From Rubrivivax sp. (lineage in GTDB: Bacteria; Pseudomonadota; Gammaproteobacteria; Burkholderiales; Burkholderiaceae_C): a DNA stretch of 64,000 bases. Location: contig SEFA01000009.1 in the NCBI GenBank assembly GCA_004210455.1, positions 37,755 through 101,754 of the forward strand, given 5' to 3'. Made by a program: the position numbers and the translations under genes. The notes below the pieces were generated by a model, which worked only from the letters and a program-made list of their open reading frames with translations, was not told the origin of the DNA and did no database searches. This document shows, piece by piece, positions 29,919 through 38,054 of this stretch (within the stretch, counting starts at the first letter, position 1; the number at the start of each line of letters is the position of its first letter).

Positions 29919-30881
29919 TCAATTCGTGTCGTTGAGGCCCTGCTCGATCGCGCGCTGGTGTCGCTCGACGAACTCTCGGTAGGTGTCGATGCCGCGCAGT
30001 TGCAGGATGGTGTTGCGCACCGCGGCCTCGACCAGCACGGCCAGGTTGCGACCCGCGTCCACCGCGATCACGACCTTGCGCACCGGCATGCCCAGCACGT
30101 CTTCGTACAGGGGCTCGTAGGGCAGGCGTTCGAAATCCCGTTCCATCGTTTCCTTGCGGACCAGATGCACGATCAGCTTGAGACGCATCTTCCGGCGCAC
30201 CGCCGTCTCGCCGAAGATCGCCTTGATGTCCAGCAGGCCGATGCCGCGGACTTCGAGCAGGTTCATCAGCAGCTCGGGGCAGCGGCCCTCGATCGCCGTC
30301 TGCGCGATGCGGAAGAAGTCCACCGCGTCGTCCGCCACCAGACCGTGGCCGCGGCTGATCAGTTCGAGGCCCAGTTCGCTCTTGCCCAGGCCGGACTCGC
30401 CGGTCAGCAGCACACCCAGGCCGAGGATGTCCATGAACACGCCGTGCCGCGTGGTGCGGTTGGCGCAGACATGCGCGAGGTAGGCGCGCACCAGGTCGAT
30501 GACGTGGCCCGCGCTCTCGGCGGTGGTGAACAGCGGGATCTCGGCGCGGTCGCACATGGCGACCAGGCGGTCCGGCGGCACCTGGTCGTCGGCGACGATG
30601 ATCACCGGCGGCTCCAGCGTCACGATGCGCGCGATCCGGCGGTCCAGCACGTCGCCGGAGGCCTGGCTCAGATAGCCGACCTCGCGTCGGCCCACGATCT
30701 GGACGCGGTAGGGATGGATGTAGTTCAGGTAGCCGACCAGGTCGGCGGCCGACTGGGCGTCGCGCAGCGCGGCTTCGTCGAAGCGGCGCTCAGGATGCGC
30801 GTGCCCGGCGATCCATTCCCAACGCAGGGCCTCGCGGTGTTCCTCGAACAACCGGTCTGCGCTGATGGAGGTGGCTTTCAA
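29919..30881 (-). CDS. hprK: HPr kinase/phosphorylase HprK
   Basis: 320 residues. It phosphorylates or dephosphorylates a serine of HPr. The P-loop [15 protein letters not shown] and the HprK signature [19 protein letters not shown] are intact. The N-terminal domain begins [20 protein letters not shown]. No ATG fits: homologues start right before the KxT segment, and here that codon is TTG (30881), so I take a TTG start; the reading frame is open further upstream. ptsN is 53 bases upstream. HPr and EIIA are not in the window. Confidence 0.92.
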   Translation of the reverse strand: MKATSISADRLFEEHREALRWEWIAGHAHPERRFDEAALRDAQSAADLVGYLNYIHPYRVQIVGRREVGYLSQASGDVLDRRIARIVTLEPPVIIVADDQVPPDRLVAMCDRAEIPLFTTAESAGHVIDLVRAYLAHVCANRTTRHGVFMDILGLGVLLTGESGLGKSELGLELISRGHGLVADDAVDFFRIAQTAIEGRCPELLMNLLEVRGIGLLDIKAIFGETAVRRKMRLKLIVHLVRKETMERDFERLPYEPLYEDVLGMPVRKVVIAVDAGRNLAVLVEAAVRNTILQLRGIDTYREFVERHQRAIEQGLNDTN

Positions 30882-30934
30882 GTGCGGCGGGCCGTGATCG
30901 TGGCAGTGGAAGGGGCGAAGGGCTGCGTCGTCGC

Positions 30935-31405
30935 TCAGGCGACCGACTTCAGCGGCTCCCAGTCGGCGATCAGGCGATGCACCGTCGCGGCCTCGGATTC
31001 GGTCTTGAGGCGCTCGCGCAGTTCCCGGTCGGACAGCATCTCGGCGATCTCGGAGAGGATCTCGAGGTGTCTCTGCGTGGCCGCTTCGGGCACCAGCAGG
31101 AAGATCAGCAGCGTGACCGGTTCGTCGTCCGGCGCGTCGAACCCGATCGGCTGCTGCACGCGCAGCACGGCGGCCAGCGGATTCTTCAGGCCCTTGATCC
31201 GGCCGTGCGGGATCGCGACGCCGTGACCCAGTCCGGTCGACCCCAGGCGCTCCCGGGCGAACAGGTTGTCCGTGACCGCGGCGCGGGAAATGGAATGGTT
31301 GTTCTCGAAGAGCAGCCCGGCGTGTTCGAAGACCCGCTTTTTGCTGGAAGCGTCCACATCGACCAGCACGTTGCTGGCGGGAAGGATGGCGGCGAGACGG
31401 TTCAT
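30935..31405 (-). CDS. ptsN: PTS IIA-like nitrogen regulatory protein PtsN
   Basis: 156 residues, the EIIA-Ntr phosphocarrier of the regulatory PTS-Ntr branch. The phosphorylatable histidine lies in [14 protein letters not shown], about residue 68. [20 protein letters not shown] fixes the start at 31405; the long frame upstream is non-coding. It has its own candidate -10 at 31497-31502, and a terminator separates it from hpf, so transcription apart from hpf is likely. Confidence 0.94.
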   Translation of the reverse strand: MNRLAAILPASNVLVDVDASSKKRVFEHAGLLFENNHSISRAAVTDNLFARERLGSTGLGHGVAIPHGRIKGLKNPLAAVLRVQQPIGFDAPDDEPVTLLIFLLVPEAATQRHLEILSEIAEMLSDRELRERLKTESEAATVHRLIADWEPLKSVA

Positions 31406-31496
31406 CGGGCATGTGCCGATCACGACGACCGGCGGGCTGGGGAAGCAGCGCTGCGCACCAGTCAGCGGGGCGCAGTTTCGAGGGTTGGAGGACAGG

Positions 31497-31502
31497 ATTA
31501 TA
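31497..31502 (-). promoter_or_regulatory. Consensus -10 (TATAAT) upstream of ptsN
   Basis: ATTATA on the plus strand is TATAAT on the minus strand, 92 bases before ptsN and downstream of the hpf terminator. No clear -35 is seen at 16-18 bases; an activator may be needed. Confidence 0.5.
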
Positions 31503-31565
31503 GGAATCCCGCTGGCGGCGGGGGGCCTGACGGATGCGACGGTCCTGTGAAAACGTCGCCCTTGG

Positions 31566-31580
31566 TGTTGCATTGCAACA
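31566..31580. promoter_or_regulatory. 15-base palindrome TGTTGCA-T-TGCAACA
   Basis: Perfect 7-base arms around one base, centred about 74 bases upstream of the ptsN -10, between it and the hpf terminator. It has the shape of a dimeric repressor or activator site. The binding protein is unknown. Confidence 0.45.
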
Positions 31581-31589
31581 ATTCTCGGC

Positions 31590-31615
31590 AAAAAGGCGGC
31601 CCGATGGGCCGCCTT
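31590..31615 (-). terminator. Intrinsic terminator after hpf
   Basis: On the minus strand AAGGCGGCCC pairs with GGGCCGCCTT around ATC (31593-31615), followed by five T (31590-31594 on the plus strand is AAAAA). It lies 80 bases beyond the hpf stop. Confidence 0.88.
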
Positions 31616-31694
31616 GCGGAGGGAACCCCGGGAAATCCCCGAGGCCCGGCGAGGCCACCGCCCGGCACATGCCGAGGCGGAAGCCCGGAATCGG

Positions 31695-32036
31695 TCATCC
31701 CGCGCTCAGGTCCATGCGCTTGGCCGATTCGTGGTGGTGGTTCTGCACACGGTCCTTGTGGCGGCAGACCTGCCGATCCAGCTTGTCCATCAGCTCGTCG
31801 ATGGCCGCGTACAGGTCCTCGTGCGAGTGCTCGCAGAAGATTTCCCGTCCCTTCACGTGCAAGGTCACTTCCGCGCGTTGGCGTCGATCCTTCTCCTTCT
31901 GCTTCTCCACGGTCAGCAGGACATTGATGTCCACAACCTGGTCAAAGTGCCGGATCACCCGGCTCAACTTGTTCAGCACGTACTCGCGCAGAGCCTGTGT
32001 CACTTCGAGATGGTGGCCGCTGATGGTCAGGTTCAT
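31695..32036 (-). CDS. hpf: Ribosome hibernation promoting factor Hpf (short form)
   Basis: 113 residues. It binds the 30S decoding region in stationary phase and promotes inactive 100S ribosomes. [20 protein letters not shown] and the core [26 protein letters not shown] are typical. A GGAGG box 6 bases before ATG 32036 fixes the start. In most proteobacteria rpoN precedes hpf; here a 737-bp gene-free region and then corA follow instead. Confidence 0.93.
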   Translation of the reverse strand: MNLTISGHHLEVTQALREYVLNKLSRVIRHFDQVVDINVLLTVEKQKEKDRRQRAEVTLHVKGREIFCEHSHEDLYAAIDELMDKLDRQVCRHKDRVQNHHHESAKRMDLSAG

Positions 32037-32453
32037 AAAGCCTCCTTTCACAAGGGCTTGGTCGGAAACGGTGTCGAGTCGGCGGCGGATGCCGCAGGAA
32101 AAAGAGCGGTTCAGGGTCTTGGGGGTAGGGATGCCTTGAAGGGTGAGGAAATCGATGTGGGTGGAAGGCCACGCCGCCGACCCGGAGGTCGGAAACGTGC
32201 GGGAAGCGGAAGGGAGGTCAGAAGCAGGTGTCGGATGAACGGTCCGCGAGGGACCCGGAAGGCCGCGAGGGCCGATGGCATGCGGGTTCTGAGCGACATC
32301 GATGAAGAAGACGAACCCAGTCTGCACCCGTTCCGGGCCTCGGGCAAGTGATCAAAAGCAAGGTTTGGGGGCGAATATTCCCGCCTTGCGGCATGGCGAG
32401 GTCCGTGCTCGAATGCTGGATGTTGTGCGGCGGACGCTTCCAGGCGCTCTTCC

Positions 32454-32483
32454 TTGCCGCCCCCGAGGACGCGATGTGATAAT
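32454..32483 (+). promoter_or_regulatory. Candidate sigma-70 promoter for corA (TTGCCG-18-GATAAT, extended -10)
   Basis: TTGCCG at 32454-32459 and GATAAT at 32478-32483 are separated by 18 bases, with TG one base before the -10 (TGTGATAAT). Transcription would start near 32490 and give corA a leader of roughly 285 bases. Confidence 0.5.
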
Positions 32484-32715
32484 TCCGCGTCCCGATTACT
32501 GGAGTTCCCCTTGGACAGCGACCACTCTCGGTGGCCATCCACTCCAGCGTCAATCCGCCGCAGCCCCTGAGCGTTCCGCGTCATCGCACCAACGCCGCCG
32601 CGACGCTTGTCCGGAGTGAGACGGGCCACCTTCGACCTGCATCCCGCGCGAGCGCTCTCCGGCGCCGCCCGCTCCCTGACACCTCCTGCGCCGCGACGAC
32701 CCCCGAGGGTCCGTC

Positions 32716-32739
32716 AACGCGCACTCCGGCTTGCGCGTT
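32716..32739 (+). repeat. Stem-loop in the corA leader
   Basis: AACGCGCA (32716-32723) pairs perfectly with TGCGCGTT (32732-32739) around an 8-base loop, ending 34 bases before the corA ATG. A shorter GACCC/GGGTC hairpin sits just upstream. A regulatory role is inference. Confidence 0.45.
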
Positions 32740-32773
32740 CGCCAGAGCGCGTCACCGCCGACGAAGGACCTGC

Positions 32774-33763
32774 ATGCTCAATGTTTTCACGCTGGACAAC
32801 GGCCGCCTCAAGGGAGGCATGGTCCAGGAAGAGATCGCGACCGCCGCCGAACTGCTCGCGCGCACGGACGACGGTCGCGACCCGGTCTGGGTCGACCTGG
32901 AGTCGCCCACGCCGGAGGAGAAGGACTGGATCCGCGAGCGCTTCGGTCTGGTGATCCCCGAGGACATCGTCGACGAGGACCTGGAAGAATCCGCGCGCTT
33001 CTACGAGGAAGACAACGGCGAGCTGCACATCCGCTCCGACTTCCTGATCGACGACATGGAAGCGCCACGCAACGTGCGCGTGGCCTTCATTTTGTTCAAC
33101 AACGTGCTGTTCTCGGTCCACAACGAGGACCTGCCGGTGTTCCGCCTGCTGCGTCTGCGTGCGCGTCGCATCCCCGCGCTGATCGAGGACGCCAAGGATG
33201 TGCTGCTCAAGCTCTACGACGCCGATGCGGAGTACTCCGCGGACGTGCTCGAGGGCATCTACGACAACCTCGAGAAGGTCAGCGCACGGGTCCTGAAGAA
33301 GGACGTCAACGACACCGAGGCCGGCGAGGTGCTGGCGGCCATCGCGCGCGAGGAAGACTTGAATGGCCGCATCCGGCGCAACGTGATGGACACGCGCCGC
33401 GCGGTCAGCTTCATGATGCGCAGCCGCATGCTGAACGCGGAGCAGTTCGAGGAGTCCCGGCAGATCCTGCGCGACATCGACTCGCTCGATTCGCACACGG
33501 CCTTCCTCTTCGACAAGATCAACTTCCTGATGGATGCCACGGTCGGCTTCATCAACATCAACCAGAACAAGATCATCAAGATCTTCTCGGTCGCGAGCGT
33601 GGCGCTGCTGCCCCCCACGCTGATCGCCAGCGTCTACGGCATGAACTTCGACGGCATGCCGGAACTGCACTGGAAGTACGGCTACGTCTTCGCGATCGGA
33701 TTGATGATCGCGTCGGTCACCGCGCCCTTCATCTACTTCCGTCGCAAGGGCTGGCTGGCCTGA
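32774..33763 (+). CDS. corA: CorA-family magnesium/cobalt transporter
   Basis: 329 residues. A large N-terminal cytoplasmic domain is followed by two C-terminal membrane helices. The selectivity motif GMNF follows helix 1 (VALLPPTLIASVYGMNFDGMP), and the last residues (YFRRKGWLA) fit the basic CorA tail. GAAGGA precedes ATG 32774. The possible N-terminal extension to 32531 is Arg/Pro-rich and unlike the family. It transports Mg2+ or related divalent ions. Confidence 0.94.
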   Translation: MLNVFTLDNGRLKGGMVQEEIATAAELLARTDDGRDPVWVDLESPTPEEKDWIRERFGLVIPEDIVDEDLEESARFYEEDNGELHIRSDFLIDDMEAPRNVRVAFILFNNVLFSVHNEDLPVFRLLRLRARRIPALIEDAKDVLLKLYDADAEYSADVLEGIYDNLEKVSARVLKKDVNDTEAGEVLAAIAREEDLNGRIRRNVMDTRRAVSFMMRSRMLNAEQFEESRQILRDIDSLDSHTAFLFDKINFLMDATVGFININQNKIIKIFSVASVALLPPTLIASVYGMNFDGMPELHWKYGYVFAIGLMIASVTAPFIYFRRKGWLA

Positions 33764-33804
33764 GTCCGCCGCGCCCTGCCGATCTCCTCGATCCGGAAAT
33801 ACAA

Positions 33805-33829
33805 AGGGCCTCCGCGATGCGGAAGCCCT
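33805..33829. terminator. Hairpin downstream of corA, candidate terminator
   Basis: AGGGC/GCCCT and TCCGC/GCGGA arms with one mismatch and a GAT loop, 42 bases after the corA stop. On the plus strand no T-run follows. On the minus strand TTTGTATTT follows, so it would terminate a leftward transcript better. Confidence 0.45.
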
Positions 33830-34169
33830 GGGTATAAAAGTAGCCTCAAGACGCCCCTGGCCAACGAGGGAGGGAGGGAGGAGGAGGAGAAAGGCCTCGG
33901 GATTGCAGCTTCACGAGGAAGCAGGTCTTGCGGCTGAAAGTGGATGCGTTGACTGTACTCCCATCGCTGCCGGGCTCGGTGGAAACCCGGAATATCCTCC
34001 CAGCCTGCTGCGCCTTCCGGTCCGTTTAAGCGTCCTCAAAGGGAGCACTGTTACAGCCTGATGACACCGCGCCGGTCGTCAGCGATGTGTTGAACGAGCC
34101 GTCATGGTGCAGCGCATCGCAGGCGATGTCATCCCACCGATGAACGAATAAGTGAGCAACTGTCACCGG

Positions 34170-34189
34170 TGTCCCGCCTAGCCGGGACA
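34170..34189. repeat. Stem-loop with competing alternative pairing
   Basis: TGTCCCG-CCTAGC-CGGGACA is a perfect 7-bp stem. AACTGTC (34158-34164) could instead pair with GACAGTT (34186-34192), which would disrupt it. This mutual exclusion resembles an attenuator or the subterminal part of a mobile element end. No gene follows in either direction that would make attenuation obvious. Confidence 0.4.
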
Positions 34190-34331
34190 GTTTGCAGGGC
34201 GATGACGACCTCTCGCCACAGGCGCACCGATTGCCCAATCCCGCGCCCTTCATTCAGCTTTTGCGAGCTGATTTGATGGGGCAAATCAGAGTTTTCCGAA
34301 TAGGTTTGTCAGCCCGCCGAGTCCGCACCGA

Positions 34332-34958
34332 TCACCGGGCTGGTGCGACCAACTTGTCCACTGCCTGGGTGAACTGCGCGCTGTCCGGGCTGACGCCGGA
34401 CGCGAAGCTCATGACCTGCTTGCCGTCGCGCGAGATCAGGTACTTGTGGAAGTTCCACTTCGGCGCCTGACCGGTGCGCTTGGCCAGATCGGCGAACAGC
34501 GGATTCAGGTCGGCCTTGCCGGCGGCGACGCTGCTCTTGCTGAACATCGGGAATTTCACATTGAACGTGTTCTCGCAGAACTCGGCAATTTCCTTGTTGC
34601 TGCCGTACTCCTGGTTGCCGAAATCACCGGACGGAAAACCGAGGATCACCAGCCCCTTGTCCGCATAACGCGCCGAGAGGGCCTCCAGCGCCTTGTATTG
34701 CGGGGTATAGCCGCAGAAGCTCGCGGTATTCACCACGAGGACCACCTTGCCTGCATACTGGCAGAGCGCCTGAGGCTTTTCGTCCTGCAGGCGGGGCATC
34801 TGCCGGTTGAGCAGTTCGGGGCAGGAGGCGCTCGACGTTGTGGGGGCTGCCGCGGTTTCCGCGGCAGGCGCCGCAAATGCGGTGGACGCAGCGAAAGGCG
34901 CGGTGAACGCCAGCAGGAACGCGGCTCGCCGGAGCAGGGCACCGAAGGACGGGGTCAT
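34332..34958 (-). CDS. Exported glutathione peroxidase-family protein
   Basis: 208 residues. A signal peptide of about 30 residues (cleavage near AFAAPA) and a linker precede a thiol-peroxidase domain. The peroxidatic cysteine lies in NTASFCGYTPQYKALE. The WN pair of the active site is in PKWNFHKYLI. The segment normally FPCNQFG reads FPSGDFGNQE: the usual resolving cysteine is Ser and the Gln is Asp. EFCENTF keeps another common Cys, and two further cysteines lie before the domain. It probably reduces peroxides in the periplasm with a different thiol partner. Divergent from the ferritin-like gene. Confidence 0.85.
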   Translation of the reverse strand: MTPSFGALLRRAAFLLAFTAPFAASTAFAAPAAETAAAPTTSSASCPELLNRQMPRLQDEKPQALCQYAGKVVLVVNTASFCGYTPQYKALEALSARYADKGLVILGFPSGDFGNQEYGSNKEIAEFCENTFNVKFPMFSKSSVAAGKADLNPLFADLAKRTGQAPKWNFHKYLISRDGKQVMSFASGVSPDSAQFTQAVDKLVAPAR

Positions 34959-35108
34959 GGGGTTGTCTCCTGGGATCGGTAAATCCGGATGGGTCGAACT
35001 CAGGGGCGCTGCGCAAGAAGCGAACGTGGCCGCAGGTTCGTTGGAAGTGCGATTAGGCCAGATCGCCCCACAGGCCGATGGCGTAAGGGAATGTCATGGT
35101 GCGGCCGT

Positions 35109-35115
35109 TAGAATC
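35109..35115 (+). promoter_or_regulatory. Candidate -10 (TAGAATC) for the ferritin-like gene
   Basis: TAGAAT at 35109-35114 lies 27 bases before the ATG. It is the same heptamer seen upstream of the M20, amgK and bamE genes. No good -35 is visible. Confidence 0.45.
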
Positions 35116-35141
35116 CGCCGCGCTTAACAGGACGCAGACAG

Positions 35142-36020
35142 ATGCTTTATCCCGAACTCTTCAAGCAACTCGAGGCCGTGCGCTGGAACATGGACACGGA
35201 TATTCCGTGGGACAAGTTCGACGCGTCCAAGCTGACCGACGACCAGGCGCGCACGATCAAGATGAACGCGATCACCGAGTGGTCCGCGCTGCCCGCCACC
35301 GAGATGTTCCTGCGCGACAACAAGGACGACAGCGATTTCTCGGCCTTCATGAGCGTCTGGTTCTTCGAAGAGCAGAAGCACTCGCTGGTGCTGATGGAGT
35401 ACCTGCGCCGCTTCCGTCCGGACATGGTGCCGACCGAGGCCGAGCTGCACGAGGTGCGCTTCGAATTCGATCCGGCGCCGGCGCTGGAGACGCTGATGCT
35501 GCACTTCTGCGGCGAGATCCGACTGAACCACTGGTACCGCCGCGCGGCCGAATGGCACACCGAGCCGGTCATCAAGGCGATCTACGAGACGCTGTCGCGC
35601 GACGAGGCCCGCCACGGCGGCGCCTACCTGCGCTACATGAAGCGCGCGATGACCAAGTTCGGGGACGAGGCCAAGGCTGCGTTCGCCAAGGTGGGGGTGC
35701 TGATGGCTTCCGCGCGCCGCACCGCGCAGGCGCTGCATCCGACCAACCTGCATGTGAACGCCAAGCTGTTCCCGCGCGACACCATCCAGAGCCGCCTGCC
35801 CGATCCGGAATGGCTGGAGCGCTGGCTGGACAAGCAGATCCAGTTCGACACCGTCTGGGAGAACAAGGTCGTCGAGCGCATCCTGCACAACATGAGCCTG
35901 CTGATGGAGCGCAGCTTCGCCAGCGTCCAGGAACTGAACCGCTTCCGCAAGGAGCTGACGCAGCGCCTGGCCCAGGCCGCGCAAGCGCAAGGCGGCGACG
36001 CCGCGCCGCAGACGACCTGA
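35142..36020 (+). CDS. Ferritin-like di-iron protein, distantly acyl-ACP desaturase-like
   Basis: 292 residues, mostly helical. Two ExxH-type metal motifs are clear: WFFEEQKHSLVL (about residue 83) and SRDEARHGGAYLRYM (about 160). Their form recalls the EENRH and DEKRH pairs of soluble acyl-ACP desaturases, so a carboxylate-bridged di-iron centre is very likely. An oxidase, a desaturase or an iron-handling role all remain possible. ATG 35142 follows closely on a candidate promoter; no strong ribosome binding site is seen. A terminator follows, so it is probably monocistronic. Confidence 0.75.
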   Translation: MLYPELFKQLEAVRWNMDTDIPWDKFDASKLTDDQARTIKMNAITEWSALPATEMFLRDNKDDSDFSAFMSVWFFEEQKHSLVLMEYLRRFRPDMVPTEAELHEVRFEFDPAPALETLMLHFCGEIRLNHWYRRAAEWHTEPVIKAIYETLSRDEARHGGAYLRYMKRAMTKFGDEAKAAFAKVGVLMASARRTAQALHPTNLHVNAKLFPRDTIQSRLPDPEWLERWLDKQIQFDTVWENKVVERILHNMSLLMERSFASVQELNRFRKELTQRLAQAAQAQGGDAAPQTT

Positions 36021-36044
36021 CCCCAGGCGCGCTCCGCCCGCAAG

Positions 36045-36068
36045 AAGGCCCGCTGATGCGGGCCTTTT
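36045..36068 (+). terminator. Intrinsic terminator after the ferritin-like gene
   Basis: AAGGCCCGC (36045-36053), loop TGAT, GCGGGCCTT (36058-36066), continuing as TTTT then CTCTTT. It starts 24 bases after the stop. Confidence 0.88.
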
Positions 36069-36140
36069 CTCTTTCGCGGCCACAATGCGTCGTTCCCCTT
36101 TCCTCCCCGTCATCCTTCCAACGCCATCCGCCGAGCGCTC

Positions 36141-36560
36141 ATGAAGTATCTGCACACCATGGTCCGCGTGACCGACCTCGAAGCTTCCCTGCACTTCTAC
36201 CGCGACGCGCTCGGCCTGGAGGAAGTCCGTCGCTCCGAGCATGAGGCCGGCCGCTTCACGCTGGTCTATCTCGCCGCGCCTGGCGACGAGGCGGCCCAGA
36301 TCGAACTCACGTTCAACTGGGACCCTGAGGTCTACACGGGCGGTCGCAACTTCGGCCATGTCGCCTATGCTGTCCCGGACATCTACGCCGCCTGCCAGCG
36401 CCTGATGGACGCTGGCGTGCTGATCAACCGCCCGCCGCGGGATGGCCGCATGGCCTTCGTCCGTTCGCCCGACAACATCTCCGTCGAGCTCCTGCAGGAC
36501 GGTCCGGCGCTGCCGCCGGCCGAGCCATGGATCTCGATGCCCAACACAGGCGCCTGGTAA
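36141..36560 (+). CDS. gloA: Lactoylglutathione lyase (glyoxalase I)
   Basis: 139 residues. It converts the methylglyoxal-glutathione adduct to lactoylglutathione. The metal ligands appear in order: His5 (YLHTMVRV), Glu in AQIELTFNW, His in NFGHVAYAV and Glu in [19 protein letters not shown] is the usual family segment. The stop overlaps the next start (TAATG), so the two are translationally coupled. Confidence 0.94.
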   Translation: MKYLHTMVRVTDLEASLHFYRDALGLEEVRRSEHEAGRFTLVYLAAPGDEAAQIELTFNWDPEVYTGGRNFGHVAYAVPDIYAACQRLMDAGVLINRPPRDGRMAFVRSPDNISVELLQDGPALPPAEPWISMPNTGAW

Positions 36561-37456
36561 TGCTTCGAATGCTTGTCCCTGTCCTGGTGGCCGGCTCGCT
36601 GGCGGTTCCGCTGGCTTGCGCCGCGCAGGCGCAGGGCAAGCTGCTGCTCACGGGCGGCGTAAGCAGCATCGATGGCGCGGCCGGTGGAGGCCTGACCCCC
36701 TGGGCATTGACCGGCAGCTATGCCACCAGCGGCCAGGTCGGCGCCACGGCCTACTTCACGCGACTGCCGGTGCAGGACTACAACCTGTCCGGTTACGGCG
36801 CGTCCGTGGCCTTCGGCGAGCGCGTCGAGCTCTCGCTCGCGAAGCAGGACTTCAGTGCCGGCGGCACGGGCGCGGCGTTGGGATTGCCGGGGCTCAAGCT
36901 GAAACAGACGATCCTGGGCGCGAAGGTCCGCCTGGGTGGTGACGCCGTTCTGGACGCCGACACCTGGATGCCGCAGATCGCGCTGGGCGTCGAATACAAG
37001 CACCTCGATGCGGGCGGCCTGGCGCCGACGCTGAGTGCGCTCGGCGCGAAGCGCAACGGCGTCGACGTCTACCTGAGCGCCACCAAGCTGTTCCTCGCGC
37101 AGAGCACGCTGGTGAACGTGACGCTGCGCGCGACCCGGGCCAACCAGAACGGGCTGCTGGGCTTCGGCGGCACGGCCAGCAGCCGCTATGCGCTGATGCC
37201 CGAGATCTCGGTCGCCTACCTGATCAACAAGGAATGGGCGATCGGCGCGGAGTACCGCATGAAGCCCGACAAGCTCAACCCTTCCGCCCTCGGCGACGGA
37301 TTGCGCGAAGACGACTGGAAGGATGTGTTCGTCGCCTGGGCGCCGAACAAGCACCTGTCGCTGACGGCGGCCTACGTGGACCTGGGGCGCATCGTTCCCG
37401 GCATCCAGCCGCGGCGTCAGCGCGGGGTCTACGGATCGATCCAGTTCGCGTACTGA
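36560..37456 (+). CDS. DUF3034-family exported beta-rich protein
   Basis: 298 residues. A signal peptide ([20 protein letters not shown], cleavage near AQA) is followed by a protein of repeated amphipathic strands ending in an aromatic residue (YGSIQFAY), which suggests an outer-membrane beta-barrel. I recognise it as DUF3034, a family of unknown function. ATG 36560 overlaps the gloA stop; ATG 36569 is a second option. It is followed 61 bases later by the truncated haemoglobin. Confidence 0.8.
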   Translation: MLRMLVPVLVAGSLAVPLACAAQAQGKLLLTGGVSSIDGAAGGGLTPWALTGSYATSGQVGATAYFTRLPVQDYNLSGYGASVAFGERVELSLAKQDFSAGGTGAALGLPGLKLKQTILGAKVRLGGDAVLDADTWMPQIALGVEYKHLDAGGLAPTLSALGAKRNGVDVYLSATKLFLAQSTLVNVTLRATRANQNGLLGFGGTASSRYALMPEISVAYLINKEWAIGAEYRMKPDKLNPSALGDGLREDDWKDVFVAWAPNKHLSLTAAYVDLGRIVPGIQPRRQRGVYGSIQFAY

Positions 37457-37517
37457 AGGCCGGCGTGCCGCGACGCCAGACCGCGACGACGACCAATCAC
37501 TCGACGAGGAGTCCCGG

Positions 37518-37961
37518 ATGATGCGATCGGCACGAAGGGGGTGGACGGCGGGCCTGCTGGCGATGCTGATCGGCTTGGGCGCGGGCGTTCCCGCGACCGC
37601 GGCCGACGATGCGCTGTACCGCGCGCTCGGCGGCGACGAGGGCATCGCCCGCATCGTGGACGGGATGGTCGACCGGGCTTACGCAGATCCGCGCATCCAG
37701 ATGAAGTTCGACGGCGTCAATCCGAAGGCGCTGAAGGAATCGCTGCGCAACCAGTTCTGCGTGCTCAGCGGCGGGTCCTGCAAGTACGAGGGCGAGACGA
37801 TGAAGAACTCGCATGCGCACCTGGCGTTGACCAAGGCTGACTTCAATGCATTGGTCGAGGACCTGCAGTTCTCGATGGATGACCAGAAGGTGCCTTTCGC
37901 GGTGCAGAACCGCCTGCTCGCACTGCTGGCGCCCATGCATCGGGACATCATCACGCGGTAG
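37518..37961 (+). CDS. Group 1 truncated haemoglobin with signal peptide
   Basis: 147 residues. ALYRALGGDEGIARIVDGMV and DPRIQMKF are typical N-terminal truncated-globin features. The proximal histidine is in KNSHAHLALTKADFNALVEDL. Unusually, the globin is preceded by an export signal (MRSARRGWTAGLLAMLIGLG, cleavage near ATAAD), so it should be periplasmic. A Cys pair (QFCVLSGGSCKYEG) could form a disulphide there. Oxygen, NO or electron-transfer roles are open. It lies at the end of gloA-DUF3034-globin. Confidence 0.88.
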   Translation: MMRSARRGWTAGLLAMLIGLGAGVPATAADDALYRALGGDEGIARIVDGMVDRAYADPRIQMKFDGVNPKALKESLRNQFCVLSGGSCKYEGETMKNSHAHLALTKADFNALVEDLQFSMDDQKVPFAVQNRLLALLAPMHRDIITR

Positions 37962-38054
37962 AGAGGGGAACCGCGACAGGCGCGTCGGCGACTTGTCGGG
38001 GTCGCGAGGCCAGATCGGCAGCGCGGACCATCGGCGTCAGGCCAAGGAGTTCCC

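Larger units (their letters stand above)
32037..32773. other. Gene-free region between hpf and corA (737 bp)
   Basis: No supported gene. Open frames on both strands here lack start signals and their composition looks random. The left part should hold the hpf promoter. The right part contains a good plus-strand promoter candidate (32454-32483) and then about 285 bases of leader before corA, with a hairpin at 32716-32739. The region is unusually long for this gene-dense stretch. Confidence 0.55.
33764..34331. other. Gene-free region between convergent corA and peroxidase genes (568 bp)
   Basis: No supported protein gene; a 75-codon minus-strand frame (34026-34253) looks random. It contains a hairpin just after corA (33805-33829), a purine-only GGGA/GGA tract (33866-33890), a short CCGGG/CCCGG hairpin near 33970-33990, and a stronger stem-loop at 34170-34189 with an alternative pairing. 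GC content is lower than in neighbours. Convergent ends need only a terminator, so the length is unexplained. A small RNA or the trace of an old insertion are possibilities I cannot resolve. Confidence 0.5.

Noticed and set aside
32531..32773. N-terminal extension of corA
   Set aside because: Arg/Pro/Thr-rich and unlike CorA; ATG 32774 has a GAAGGA box and matches the family N-terminus.
34026..34253. 75-codon minus-strand frame
   Set aside because: Composition looks random, there is no ribosome binding site, and no motif.
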